Assembly: GCA_947179485.1 (NCBI GenBank)
Contig: OX359246.1
Coordinates: 13,268,001 to 13,332,000 of the forward strand
DNA from: Allacma fusca
Taxonomy: Eukaryota > Arthropoda > Collembola > Symphypleona > Sminthuridae
Length of the DNA stretch: 64,000 nucleotides
Direction: 5' to 3'
The position numbers were made by a program, and so were the translations under genes. Shown piece after piece: positions 42,716 through 57,800 of this stretch. Position 1 is the stretch's first letter. Every line of letters starts with the position of its first letter. A model generated the notes under the pieces. That model was not told the DNA's origin. It was given only the letters and a program-made list of their open reading frames with translations, and did no database searches.

Positions 42716-42770
42716 TTGTTACTATTGTTATTATTATTATTACTATTATTATTGGTAGTAACGCTGCTGT
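42716..42770. repeat. ATT/TTG trinucleotide microsatellite in the presumed CAMTA 3' UTR
   Basis: Runs of tta/att with ttg interruptions. In the minus strand this reads as poly-Asn in a frame that does not join the CAMTA exons, so it is probably untranslated. Confidence 0.6.
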
Positions 42771-42887
42771 TATTATTGCCATTGGATTCTTGGATGGTGG
42801 AGGGGGGTTGGGATTGGTTGCGGTGCTGGTGTTGGACAGCTGAGCTGAGTGCAATCTTCGCTGGAGCCGGACAGTGAGCTCCGTGAG

Positions 42888-45800
42888 TTACTGACATCGT
42901 TGCCTCTCTCTTTCTGCACGCTCTTTCTGTAGCCTGAAATTTCAAACACATTTTTTATAATTGCAAAAAATCTCATTTTATTTCCAGGGATTTATGAAAA
43001 AATTTGGAAACGGTGTAGAGGCACACAATTTTTTGGAAATTAGGAAATATGTACATTAGTGTGTGATCGTTAGGGACAATTTTAACACAAAATTTCCAGC
43101 AGAATTTCTTATTGACAAAAAGCAAATTTTTGACAAAATATGAATTTAAAAAATTGCAAATTAGTTCAAGTTTGGATTTATTTTTTATCAAAAATGTTAA
43201 AATTAGGACAACAATTTGCGAATCGAGACAAAAATTCCAGAACTTGGAAAACAATTTCAAATTTTGTGAGAAATTTGGGGGAACTTCAAATTGTGGGTAA
43301 AATTTCAAAGAGAAAGAAAACAAATTAAAAATTTGGATAAAAACTTTTTGAAGTGTTTCAAAAAGTTTTTTGAAATTGTTATCGAAAGTTTTTTACAAAA
43401 ACATCTATTTTTAAGAAAAACTCCTGAATTTCAACAAAAATTTCACAATTTGCACACATTCCAGAATTTGAAAAGTATCGCAGAATCTGGACAAAAAAAT
43501 TCTTGAATTTGGACAAACATTCTTGAACTTGGACAAAACGACTTAATTTTTGACAAACAATCTTGAATTTCCGCGAAATTCTCTAATTTGTACAAAATTT
43601 TTCAATTTTTAAAATTTCAAATTTGAAAATTTCCGCATACATTCCAAAATTTAGGAGCAAAGTTCAAAATTTAGGAACAAAATTAAAAATGAATGAAAAT
43701 CCCAATAACTAGAATACTTTCCGGAAATTAGACCAATTTTAACATTTAGACAAATACTTTGGCAAAATTTAAAATTTTAGACAAAACACTTTACAGAAAT
43801 TTCAAAAAAATCCAATCATGTTCCTTGTCAACGAAATTTCCCACAAATAGATCCCATATCTAGAAATCCCAATTTCTTTTACAAATTTCCATAAAATATT
43901 CAAAGCCCCTTGAAATCTGTTAGGAAAAGTTTCGGATAGGAAATTTGGACAATCAGTGCCAAAACTGATTTAAAACAACGCTTGGATTCCCGGCCGGAAA
44001 ATTGTAATGAACGTTACCTTTGGAGAGTGCATAGGATCCCAAAGACTTTGCATGTAAAACAAAGCATTTCTTGTGTTATTTTGTTAGTGTTCACACAACA
44101 AATGAACCACATGTCAACACATCACATTCCTTACCCAACTTACTCAAATCCTTGATTAACACGCCCATCAAAAAACTAAATAGGGTTAAAATTATCTACG
44201 CAAACCTAGTCCTAAAATGTTAGCCTAATATTACCGTTACCACAATTTTACCTACAAGGTCAAAATACTTGAAACATTTACCGTCAAAATAAAAACAATT
44301 GTTTTACAAAAAAAATCTACAAAAAAAAAACAAGTTACGTTTGAAAACTGCCTCATGTTTTTGACCATGGACCAAAACTTACTTATTTTTCGACTGCCGC
44401 ATAAACTGCTGTATTTTCCTTGCTGCCTGATGCTGACGCCTTTGAGAATAACTTCTCCTTTAACCAAATCAAATCATATTGACCAACCAAAAAAAAATAA
44501 AACCAAGGGAACTTAACACTTATTTTCAAGAAAATCTTAAATTTCTCGCCTTACAATTAATTGTTATAAAAAAAATTTTAAATTTAAAACTTAATCAAGT
44601 TAACTAAAGGAATTGCCCTTACATGACAGAGGCCGGGTTCGTATTCACATTTGCTTCCCGAGGTAGGAGAAATCCAGCTGTTGTCTCGGACTCCTGGGAC
44701 TTCTTAAACCGCTTGTTCTCACAGTAGTTCCGATACTGATTTTGAATGACCAGTGCCGCTTGAGTCACTTGCCTCAGGTACGCATACTGCACATCACATT
44801 CATTTTTAGTACCATCAAATTTCAACAAAAAGCTATGTATTTTCCAGAGAATCAAAATTAAATTCCATCCCTAAAATTCTCGAACAAAATTTAAGTCCAC
44901 TGGAAATTTTCGTTAATAATATAAACCCTGGGAATCCCAGTTCGAAATTAAATGTTATCCCAATTCAAAATCGCATTTAAAATTACGTTTTACCCCATTA
45001 AAATTCCGCTCAAAATTTAGTTCCACCACTGGAAATTTTTGTTCAAAATTAAATTTTATCCCCTGAAATTTTCCATCAGAATTAACTCTTGTCAATGGAA
45101 ATCTTCGTTTAACTTTTAATTCCACTGGAATTTGTCGTTCAAATTTTAAATCCACTAAACATATTGGTTCAAAAAATTTAATTCTACTAAAAATTTCCGT
45201 TCAAAAATTTAATTTCACTACAAATTTCCGTTCAAAAATTTAATTTCACTACAAATTTCCGTTCAAAAATTTAATTCCACTGAAATCTGTCGTTCAAATT
45301 TTAATTCCACTAAACAAATTGGTTCAAAAATTTAATTCCACTGTAAATGTTTTGTCAAACTTAAATTTTACACCGGAAAAATTCCGTTCAAAATTTAATT
45401 CCATTGTTTTCGTTTAAAATTTTAAAAATTTTATTTCTGGAAAATAACCCCAAATTAAAATTTAATTCCTCCGAAAATTCCGTTCAAATTTTAATTCCTC
45501 CAAAAATTTCCGTTCAAAATTTAATTCCACTTGAAATTTCCGTCCAAAATTTAATTCCACTGGAAATTTCCGTTCAAAATCAAAATTCATCCCACAATTT
45601 GAAATAAATTACTTGTTTGTAACGTCGGTAATAATTCTGGATGATAACAGCCGCTGCCTTTTCCTTCTCCTCCTCCTCAAGTTTCTTCCGCCCCTTGTAA
45701 GATCTGTAGGCTTTCTGGATCACCTTCGCCGCTTCATACAACTCTCTTTGCTCTCGATCTATAAATCATCCCCCACATTTTATTTACTACACACTCATAT

Positions 45801-48800
45801 CTCAAAAATCCCAAAAAATATATGATATAGTGCAAGTTTCTAGAAAAATTAAGTCCAATCCAATACTACCAGCAATAAAAAATTTTAAAAATTAATATTT
45901 GAGAGAATATTAAATAAATAAAAAAATATATACCTGAGAGGGTCAAATTAGAGAAATCTTTCTCAAAGGCAGAGGCTTGTAAGAATTCGCAAAAATCAGC
46001 AGTTGTGGGCTGTGGTGAGTCCACAGTAAAGGAGGAAGAGCAAGGACTTTGTAAACAACTGGATGAGGCGGGACTCAAACTTGAGCATGGTGTTCCCGAA
46101 TCATAGTATCTAAACAAATGAGATCCTCCCGTCAACATATAAGTATATTGTCAAATGTTTTAAGGCCAACTCACAAGCAAACATTAATAAAAATTTTCGT
46201 TTTTTTTTTTTTTTTTTCAGAGGTAAGGGAACGTTTACAGGAAGGGTTTTAAAAAAAGGTGTAGGAATAAATGCACGCACCTATAATTGCGATCGGAGAG
46301 CTCAAAGCCGAACTCATTCTGCTCGGAAGGATCACTGCTCATGATGGATGAGGAGTCTTGTGATTCACAGGGAGACATTTCCTCATGGCTTTCCTTCTAT
46401 GTGTATTTTGGCAAGAGAAGAAAAAGAAGGGAAAAAAGCTTTTAGTTACTCCCAAAAACTTTACCCATTACAGACAGATATCCTCCTGTGCTAATAAGGG
46501 ACTGTAATGAGACTTGGGCCTGTCAGCCCAAACGCTATGGTTAGTAAAATATGGCTCTGTCAACTCCTCTCGAGCACTTTAATCTACTGACTTATTAGAT
46601 GGGAAATAACAGGCTCACTTCCTTGTAGTACTAGTCCCTGGGAGCCCTAATATCTACTACTAAGGCTATGGATTTTTAACATATGTAACTTATTAGGGCT
46701 AATTCTTTCCCTTAACTTTCGGAATGTTAGAGGGGCATTGAGGCGGAGGAGATGGAACGTTGGGCCTGTCATTGTTCCAGGGGAATTTGGAGGTGTGTTC
46801 AGGACTTTAGGGGAGACATTTAGGAGGAGGGAAGGCTGAGGTTTGGATCTTCGGGAATTGGGTCAAACCTGAGAGGTCAAGTTGTGGAGGGGTCAAATGC
46901 ATTGAGGTGGGATGGGGATTTTGGGGTGTTTTTGGAAATTTATTTGGAGTTTTATTCGAACTATCGGGATATTTGACCTTGACCTGAACGCACTGTATAG
47001 CGTGACCTGATTTTGACCTGAATGCGCTGTATAGCATGACCTGATTTTGACCTTGATCTGAACGCACTGTATAGCGTGACCAGTATTTGACCTAGACATA
47101 AACGTTTGTGTAGCGTGACCTATATTTGACCTAGACCTGAACATATGTGTAACGTGACCTGGATTTGACCTAGACCTGAACGTACTGTCTAAAGTGACCT
47201 GAATTTGGTCTGAATTAAGACTAATTTGATAAATGGTACTGATTGAATCTAAATTTTGGGTTGAGTGTGTATCTGACCTTGACTTCACATACATTATAGA
47301 TAAGGTCATATGTTAGGTCAGATTTAAAAAGAGGCCAATGTTAGGTCAGATTTAAAAAGAGGCCAATGTTAGGTCAACTGTAAAAATAGGCCCATGTTAG
47401 GTCAACTTAAAGAGGCCAATGTTAGGTCAACTTTAAAAAGAGGCCCATGTTAGGTCAAACTTTAAAAACAGGTCAATGTTAGGTCAAACTTTAAAAACAG
47501 GTCAATGTTAGGTCAATTTCAAAAACAGGTCAATGTAAGGTCAACTTCAAAAAAAGGTCAATGTTAGGTCAACTTCAAAAATAGGTCAATGTTAGGTCAA
47601 CTTCAAAAACAGGTCAAAGTATATACGGGGTCATGTGAAGACACTGCCTGGACTGGAACGAAGCCCTCGTATCAATTGAGATGCATTTGTCACACTGGGT
47701 AACTCTAACTCCGGCAAAGTTTTATATTGAGAAATTGCTATGCTTCCTCAGGCATCGAGCCCTTCCATTGGCATTAATATGCGAAGGGGAACGTGCCGGA
47801 CCTGCTAATACGCTCTCCTATCTTCCCTATCTTCTGACAGTTTAACAACTCGTCCAAATATCCTTTCTCCAAGGGATACAACTTCCCACTTCTCACTGTC
47901 ATTTTTACCCTGTCACTCCGTACCAATTCCTCCAATTCTCAGTACTTTTTCCCAAGCAATTTTTCCTTCAGAATTTTCATTTTTTTTTACAAAACATGAT
48001 TTTTCTGATTTTCCTTTTAATTAAATTTTCTACATAAAAAACTGGTACCTAAATATATAGAAACAAATTTATTATTTTTTTCTATTTTTTAAAAGAACCC
48101 CAGCTCACTTTGATCCTGTCCGGCATGGCAGCAATAATTTGCTCAGCGAGTGTGAGAACTCGTGACTCTTCCTCAGACGGGACTGACAGTTCCAGCGTCG
48201 TGTCCGGTTGCCCGAAAAAGCAATCTAAAATTTTAAGATAAATTTCGTTTCAAATTTTACGGGCTCAAATTTTGTAAGAACGTTTTTACAAAATAAAAAA
48301 TTCCATTAATTTTACCTTTGAGTCCAAAATCTTCGGATACTGAACTTGATGACCTTTGAAATCGACTCATGTTCCCTGCGAAAAAGTGAACTTTTGTAAT
48401 TTTTTGAAATTTTAAGCCACATTTTTATTTTTAATGCTGATTATGCTCTATTGTAAATTTTCGACCGAATGTTTTTAAGGATTTTATCCTCTGTGACCTG
48501 AAAAATTGACCTAAGCCAATTTTTTGGGTCACAGGGGTCAAAGAAATTAAACAAACATAATTTTTGAGATTTATGCCTTGAGAATTATTTATTCCATGGA
48601 GTTTCTATTTACAAACACGTTGACCCAAGTTTTTGACCTCTCTGACCTAAAGTCTTGACCTAGGTTACAATATTAAGGTCACAGGGACCGAAATACCAAA
48701 TTAAGCATTTGGAACAACAATTGTAATGGAAGAAATCATAAATTAAATTATGAAATTTAAAAATATTATTTTCGTTCCAATTTTTTTACTATTGACCCCT

Positions 48801-51800
48801 TTGACCTGAAATATTGACCCAGGTCACAAATTACAGTCACTGAGGTCAAAAACATAAGGCTCAACATTTGAAATGTAAATTAATAAAAACTAAACCGTAT
48901 TTTGAAATTTTTATACTCAAAACATTTATTTCCAAACACGTTTTTGAATTTGACCCCTATGACCTGAAATATTGACCTAGGTCAAAATATTCAGTTCCCA
49001 GAAAAATTGTATCTCATGGAAAAAAATATTTCTAGGTTATTCCCTAATGGAAATTTAACATCTGTATGAAACTAAACCCTGTAAATTGATCCCCTGGAAA
49101 AACAAAAGTGGGTTCCAGGAACTGAGAATTTGATGGGAATTGTCCGGAAGCCTTCGCGACTCTAATTTATTTACGAAATGTGTATTAATCGGAGGGAGTA
49201 AAATTTGAAATTGAACCGCTTCGGAAGCAATTGAGTCCAGTTGTGTGTTGCTCCATTTCCGATACTAATTGCTTCCCACTCGTCCCAACTAAAGGGGCTC
49301 TTACAGAGCAACAGCAAAATAATTATTTTGACAGTGCAATTTCATGCAGACGCCTTGCCCATTACAATACTCGGATCCTAACACAAATTTTTATTCCCCC
49401 ATAAAAATAATTATTCCCATCCAAATGTCATTGATTGCCGAATATTAAATAAAATTCCGGATTTCCCACCAAACAACCACTCCAATGAGCACACAATCCT
49501 AGGACGTTACAACTAGCAAAAAAAAATTTTTCCCCGATGCGAAGATTTTTTTCGCATCGAAAATGCAAAATACGTTTTTTTAACGGAAACTTAGCACTTT
49601 TTGCTCCCAGCTCAAAATATGTATCCGGCTGGTTTTAGGGGTAAAATATTTTGCAATTAGCATATTTTGTATGATTGCTAAAATGTATAAAAAAATTTCT
49701 GGTGTTTTTTCCAAACTGGGACTAAAAAGGGAAGGAAATCTTTTAATTCACTTTAATGGGATCCTCATTGAATATTAATAGAAGCGGAGCCTCATTTAAT
49801 GCAATGTAATTTTCTCGGGGAATTTTTTCCGGAGAACTTTTTCTTTAACCAAAATGAACCTTAAAATTTACGAGGGGATGTGGATTTTTTGGTGGGATTT
49901 TTGACTGGTGCCGGAGCATTTAGTAAAAAATTCTTACCCATAGGCGACGTAAAATCCTCTGTATGGAGTTGATGGGGGAACGTTGGGGTGGCTCGACTCT
50001 GGATTTTTTCCAGTTCGGAGGCAAACTTGACAAAGCCCCGTGCGACGGCTGTTTGTACTGGATTGAGTCCATTCGTGTCACGCTTCTGAAGAGACTCGGG
50101 ACTCCATTGGGCCAAAATTATCCCACATTCCAAATGTCCATAACGAGCACACCACATCTGGAACCAAGGGCCAATCAAGTCATCAGTACTTTCCCAATCC
50201 CCTCTCTCACCAAACATAACCCCCAAAAATACAATCCAATTCCCAACATGTGCTCGTGCAGTCCTTCCTTAGTATTAACAACACTCAGAAAAAATTTCCT
50301 CGAAAAAAAAATTTTTTTTTCCAGAAATTTTGTTCCTCAAAATTTTTGTCCCGCCCGTAAATTTTTGCATCGGCACGAAATCCTTAAGAAATACTTAAGC
50401 AAACATTTTATGTCAAATTGTAGGGCTGCTTGTATAAAAATAGGGGACTGTACATACTCTGTAAAATTTCAATGCTTTAACACATGTGGCAAAATTTTTT
50501 GTCAGATGCGAATAAAATCTGAAATAAATATTTGACAGGGAAACTTTGTTATGGAAATTCGCAGTAGTTTGTATGCTAAATCAAACATGGGTCTGGATGT
50601 AGAAGACCTTTTAAAAACAATGGGTAAAAGCGTGTAAAATTTTTAACGAGCTAAGTTTTCAATTCGGGGTGGAAACTTGCATCGGGATAATTTTACAGTA
50701 CATCGTTCTTTTACATCGTTTGTAAGTGAGTATGGTTGAGAGTTGTATTTTTTGTTAGGGGAGGAAATATTTTAATGGAGGGTTAGGCAGGAGGAAAATT
50801 GTGGTGTGTGGAAATTTTAAGGAAAATTTTGAAATTAAAAATTAACGGGTAAAATTTCTGGGTGCAAAATTTTCGGGTGAAAAATTTGTAGGTAAAATTT
50901 TTGGGTGAAGAATTTACGGGTAAAATTTTGGGGGAAAAAATTTACGAGTGATTTCTTGGGGTAAGAAATTTACGGATAAATTTTGGGTGTTGTTAAACAA
51001 AACTTCCAGGGTAATTGGGGTTTTGAAAAAAATCGGAAATTATAGAGGTGAATGGGGCTGCTGCAATAAAGTGCCTGGACTGTGACTGTAGATGAAACAA
51101 TTACTGAAAGGCTTGGGGAAAGTATTAGACGAGAGTCCTAAAATCAGCTGCCGTTGTTGCCCGGAATGGAAATTGAAGCCCTCACAATTAAAACAGAATT
51201 TGGGTAAATGAAAAGCGATTAGGACAAGGAATGGAGAGATTCCCAACACATTCGTCCGATATTAATTCCAAACTATTACAAGTCCAAAGTCATTCCGTGC
51301 ATTCCTAGGACGGACGGTTCTCTTTCGGGGGAATCATATGTGTGCCTGTGTGTGTTTGGGTTCGATTCCAAAATAAGGGGGAAAGGGGACACAGAAAAAA
51401 ATGTCAAATATCAGATTGGATTTTGGGCCGGGCTTCCACTGGGTACTGTTAAGATTCTAAGGAAAACGTTTTCTGGTGTTATAAATATACGGCTAGCGAA
51501 AATTTTAATGTAAAAACAATTTTTTAAAGAAAATTTTGGCATGAACCATTTTTGACAACAGGTGAGTAAAAGTAAAATTTTAAACTGAAATTTTAAGTAC
51601 ACCGTATTTTTACTCTTTGCAAGCAAAATCTGTTATGTTGAATTTGAAGCAAAATTTTATTTGCCCATATTTTGAGGAAATATTTGAATTGTCCGCGTAT
51701 TGTAAAATTTTTGAGGACGGAATTTCATACAAATTTTGATTCGCCCGTATTTTGCTGAAATTTTGAATTTGTAGTCTTTTTGGAGTTTGAAAATTGAGGT

Positions 51801-54800
51801 ATAATTTGCGTTGCCGTATTTTCAGGCCTTTTTTACTAATCAACACATCTTTAGCTACTTGTGTTTTTGCAAGTTGCCCATATTTTATGATAATTTTTAA
51901 TTCAGCGCAGTTTGCAGAAATTCTAAGTTACCCATATTTTGGGGAAATTACTAGTTGCCCGTTTTTTGTGGAAATTTGGAGTTGTATTTTGGAGAAATTT
52001 GAAGTTGTTCGTATTTTAGAGAAATTTGAAGCTGCCCATATTTTGCAAAAAATTGAATTTGCGTGTATTTCGGGGAAATTTTTAAATTGCCAATCGTTTC
52101 CATTATTTTTGAAATTGGCCCATTTTCCACAAATTTTGTGTTGCCCATAACTCCCCTAAATTTTAAATTGCTCCGATTTTAGTTAAATATTTCCGAGGAC
52201 TGTTTTTCTAACATTTTGAGCTCCTCACATTTTAACCATAATCGTCAAACTTGTGCATATGGTTTTTTAAAATTCAAAATCAATAAAAAAAATCCTGCAT
52301 GAGTCTGACCAGTCCCAGCTTGACCACTAACTTTCCCCAACCAGGGATTTTGGTTCCATAAAAATCCCATGGAATTCTCCCCTCCCACCCGTACTCCACT
52401 ATTTTGTAAAGATGCACAAAAGTTTCCCCATAACTTTGACTTCCACAAGTGTTTCCCCCAAAAATAATTTTACACAAATGTAAAACCTAAGGCTGGGAAA
52501 ATTCTCTCTTGTAATCCTACTAGAAACCTCTTGTAATTACATTGGAAAAAATCCTCAATATTTACTCCTCTCCCTGGCTCCTCATTTTTAAACTTCCCTC
52601 AAGTCTGAGTCTAATTTTTGTCTGTGGTTAAAAACACTACACGTTTTTTACGGGTATCAATTTTTCGAATAAATTTTTTCTCCAGAATTATTTTACATGC
52701 AAACAAATTTGTGGGGTAAAAACTGAGTGTTATAAAATTTAATATGTTGGCAAATTCGCAAAAGATGGCGTCATTGGAAAAAAACGTCAGAAAATTTTTT
52801 AATTTGGGTAACGCTTGACTTCAAAATTGAGGGAAATATTTTTTGTGGGAGATTTAAAAAAAATGGGTGGAAAAAAAATTGGAGAAAATTAGAAATTATA
52901 TTTGGGTGGAAATTTTAGGGGGAATTTTATGCGGAGCTTAAGGGAGTAGTGTGTTGAGTTTCGTGTGTGGAATGTAATGTAAGGAGGGGACAGATAAAAA
53001 TTTGGGATGTCATTTAAAATCAAGGGACAGGACTAAAATGGAGTCTTTAGTGCAGAGCCATATTGGATTTGAAGTGGAAGTGCTCAAGTTAATAGACTGG
53101 TTTTGACATGGACTGAAATGAGCTCCCTAAGCTGACACAAGTACATTGGGGCACAACTGAGCGTTGGAAATTAAATTGTCAACAGACAAGATCAGGAGAC
53201 ACATTAGCGGAGGGGAGCATGGGAATTTAGTGTAAATAAGTTGTCTTTTCCCACACCTAAATCGCCACTTTGGAACTGATTGTATGCAAGCCATTGTATA
53301 ATTGGACGTATCGTGAGGGGAAGTGTATCTTCATGGTGGCCTTTCCATTTAATGGCCATGTGTCGGGCTACAGGGGGTCCCAATAATCTCCGCTCAACTG
53401 TAGATATTTTGAGGGACCACGGGCAAAATATCCTTGGAGGGAATTACCCCTCAAAATTGTACCCTAATTTTCAAGTGAAAAAATCCCCCGACAATTTGTA
53501 AAGCAAAATTGTCCCTCAAATTTCGAATCAAATTAGTTACTCTTTTTTGCAGGAAATTTATTTTATTTAATTTTTATAATTCTTGCAAAAAGGTTTTTGC
53601 AAAGATTCATCCGAATTTTCAGGAAATTGTTTTGTAAATTTTCGCCCAATTTTTAACGCCAATCATACAACAAGTTGTTTAGTCGATGCTTCAATGAATG
53701 TTTGTAGACAAAGTATTTAACAAATATTTTGCTTCAAATGTTTCCGCAAAATTTACACCAAATTTTCTCCAAAATATTCCTCGAAACTTAATAACAAACA
53801 TTTTCTTCAGAGGCCAGTTGAAAACTATTTTCAACATTTCAACTTTCAGATTTTCTTTAACATTTCCCTGCAAAAAGGTTTCTTGGAAAATTAGCTACAA
53901 AATTTTTCGTAAATTTCCCTCGAAGTTTTCCTTGAAAATTCCGTCGACATTTTCAATCAAATTTCCATACAAATATTTCCCAAAATGTTCCCAAAATTTT
54001 TCTCAAAAGTTTCCTCCAAAATTGTCCTCAAAGGTTTCTTCCAAAATTTTCCTCCAAATTTTCCTCCAAAATATTCCCCAAAATTTTCCTCCAACGTTTC
54101 CAAAATTTTCCCCAAAATTTTTCTTCAGGTTTTTGCAAACATTTTACTCCAAATTTCCATCAAAATCTTCCCAAAATTTCCCTGCAAATCCGCCACAATT
54201 TCCTGCAAAATTTACCCGAAATGTGGCTAACAAAACATTTTCCCTTAAGTTTCATCACAGATTTTCACGCAGATTTAACCAATATTGTACTCCCAAATTT
54301 GAATCAAAATAACCACAAATTTCCTATCAATTACACCCCAAATTTCTCCTCAAAGACAAACGACCTTTGATTAATTAACAAAAACATAGGTAAAATTTAG
54401 AAACAAATCGTTCGACGCTGCAGGCTCTGAATACATTTTATTATTTAATAATGGACGTGCCCAGTCAGGGGGAAATGTTGAGTGTCCCTGTGTCTACAGT
54501 GACAACGTGTGTAGACACGGAATGAAATGGGATGATTGGTATGTAGAAGGCTGAGTATGGAAATAGGGGGAAATCCATTGGGAAAACATACCAGAGGAGT
54601 CAAGCCGAAGTCATCCAATTTAAGTGGATTAATTTCCAGGTCAAGAACCGTCGAAGGATTCTCCCGTTTCCACTGAATCAATGTGAACACGAGTCGAGTG
54701 TAGCCGAGAGCAGCAGCTGCATGCAATAAACTCAGACCACGGTCACAGGGTTGAAGAAATGAATTTGGATCCGCTCCATGTAACGACCACTCCACGGACA

Positions 54801-57800
54801 TCATCTCACAGCAAATTTTCACCATGCAGTCTTCCAAGGACCGAGTCCCGACCACATCGCTCTGCTATCCAAACGTGTAATTACAATCATAAGAATTAAC
54901 TTTCTTCCAACAAGATGAGTTCTTCATAACACACCACTCAAAATCCCCCTTCACAAATTATCTTCTCATGGAGCTCAGAAAATTCCTTTTAGAGAAAGTT
55001 AACTTTCACCAAAAAAAATTTAAAAAATTCTCGTAAATTTTTTTTTTTCAAAGTGAAAGTCAACTTTCTCCAAAAGTGAAAGCACTTTCACCAAAAATCA
55101 AAAAACTCTTGAAAAATTAGTTTTTTGTCAAAGTGAAAGTCAACTTTCTCAAGTGAAAGTCAACTTTCTCCAGTGAAAGTCAACTTTCTCCAATGAAAGT
55201 CAACTTTCTCCGAAGAAAATCAACTTTCTCCAAAAAAAGTGAAAGCACTTTCACCAAAAAATCCCAATTTTTCCAAAAAATTACTCTAAAACTTAAATTA
55301 AAAAATTGTGATTCTTAAAAATAAATTACATTGTTTTACAAAAGGAATGTTTTAGAACTAATTCCAACGCTAAATTTTTCTGTGTAATAAAATCCCTCCA
55401 AAAAAATTCCCATCACCATTAAACCCAAATTGATTATTTCGCATGTTACATTACAGCCTGAGAAAAATACCCTGGAAGATTCCATCACTCTACTAAAATG
55501 ATTTTCGCATAAATAAATCCCCTAGATAGGATTCATGATGAGAAACAAATACAATAATAAAAGGTGGCCATTGAGAGTGGCCCTAAGAGCTACAAGACAT
55601 TCCTTGTATGAGGCTCAGTATCGTGTGGACCCTCGGATAGAGGGGGAAAAATTCTAATAAAAACATGAGCATTTTTGAACGATATCATCTCATCCCATCA
55701 TTCCACTAGTTTTATTGCCAGAGATAAAATCAAATCGTGGGGGATAAATCTAAAAATATCACATTTATTTCACGATAATGAGTGGGGCAGGGGTATTAAA
55801 TTTCTCTATGCTGGAACATATATAGGGGGAAAAATATACATTTAAAAGACCTTGTATTTGCTTATGTCCGAAGGCTCCCTCAAATCCCCTACATTTTTTT
55901 GTGACAACTTCAAGAAAATAGTTTCTTGTGCAAATACGCATTGAAAACAGTTTTCCTATTTAATATTCCTCAGTGTGCATATGGGGATAGGCCTCGCATA
56001 AAATATTTGCTTAGGCTTTTAACAAACCCTATATTTCCCTTTTGATTTTTTTTTTCTCTCTCTCTCTCTCTCTTTGGCGGACTGGGAGTTTTTATATTGT
56101 GAGTCAATTCCCCAATTTTTAGTGTTCATAAAAAAGGGGGCATAAAATTCAATGAAGACGGAGGGGTGGACTCTGTGAACTTTTGTACAGTGTAGTATAT
56201 ATGTAAAATAACCCCTGGTTATTGCGTTGTGTTGGGAGGGATCATATTTTAAGAAATAAAAATAGTTTTAATTGTGACTGGAAAATTTTAGTATTTTATT
56301 GCAATTTTGTATTTTAAGCAAAGGAAATATTTTTGGGGGCAAATTTTCAGGGAACGTTTAGGATTTCAGGAGTTTGCAAATTAGGAGGCAGTTTTAAAAT
56401 TTACGGGCGTGGGAATTTATGGGCAAAATTTCCTAATTTTACGATTGTGCAAAATTTACTGGGAAATTTACATATTTAGGGTTTTGCAAATTTACTGGTA
56501 AAATTTTTAATTTTGAGTTTTTCTCAAATTTACGGGCGAAATCTCTAAACATGTGGTTTAGGGTATTTGCGCTTAAAATTTCAAAATATTTGGGTTGCGT
56601 ATAATTAAAAAACATTAAAATTAAATTTTTTATGAGATTAATTGAATGTAAAAATCTAAAAACGCCGGGTCAAGACCCTAATATAAAAAGGCTGGACTTC
56701 AAAAATTCTTACAATTTTCACTACATTTAGGAGAAAAGCGTGAAGAAAAGAGGACGGGGGAAGGAAAAATATTTGTACAAAGTGTACACTCGTACATACC
56801 TCCATATCATCTCCATATGAGTTTACAAATTCCGACATGTGACTACGTAAAAGAAAATAAAGCAAGTTGGGAGGAATAACCTTGAAGTTGCGGAAGCATT
56901 TTTCGAGACACTCCATCCGATGAATAAGACATAGCTTGAGTGAGGTATCTGAAGGGGGGACCGGAACCAAATTGAGGCGAGCATCCGCTTTGTACTCAAA
57001 TACCATGGAATTGATGGAGATTTGCTTTCCGTTCGAGTAAACTCGGATCGGAACTAAACCCGGACTATGAGCTGGAAAAAAATAAAAATCCACATTTCAA
57101 ATCCAATATTTTCTTACATTTCCCCCTCAAATTTACCCATTTCCAAATGTATTTCTGCATCAAATGCCAAGTGCACCCTTGTTATACCGTAACCCTTCAA
57201 AACACAGGCGGCTCCCAGAAACAAATGTTTTCCCCCAATTTAGACCCCATATTTTTGCCCTCATTAAGCACTTATTCTCGAAATTTAGACCAATTTAAGT
57301 GCAAATTGACACAACTTGAAGTAAAATTTGACACACTTTGAAATCAAAATTTGGGTAATTTTATGTAAATTTTTGTACAATTTTAAGGAAAATTTGGGTC
57401 AATCTTAAGAAACGTTTGGGGCAATTTCAAGTAAAATTTGGGGCAATTTCAAGTAAAATTTGGGGCAATTTCAAGTAAAATTTGGAGCAATTTCATGCAA
57501 AATTTGGGGCAACTTTAAAAAAAATTGGGTCAATCCTAAGAAAAATTTGGCGCAATTTTAAGTAAAATTGGTTGCAATTTTAAGCAAAATTTGAGGCAAT
57601 TTTAAGTAAAATTTTGAGGGGTGCTCTCATACCAAATGTTGACGCCAGTTCCTAGTAATTTCCATATATAGTACGAAGGCATGCATGGGATAATATTACA
57701 TCAAGGGGAATTTCCATTCATGTGGAAAATAAGGACCAGATAACATTCCATGTTCATTTTGGATGTCTAAATTTCCCCATATGATTTCCCATTGTGGATC

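Noticed and set aside
42697-42951. Poly-Asn frame that looked like a CAMTA C-terminus
   Set aside because: The exon joined in the correct phase at 42933 meets TAA at 42890-42888, so the Asn-rich frame is not in phase and is probably 3' UTR.
46807-47309. Minus-strand frames with repeated '[13 protein letters not shown]' units
   Set aside because: Products of the 40-base tandem repeat; not exons, since CAMTA phases join without them.
49963-50535. 190-residue plus-strand frame over CAMTA exon 49938-50157
   Set aside because: Reverse-strand shadow of the ankyrin exon extended into intron.
53698-54312. 204-residue plus-strand frame rich in K, F, S, P
   Set aside because: It is a translation of the 'ccaaaattttcct' repeat in a CAMTA intron, with no domain and strongly periodic low complexity.
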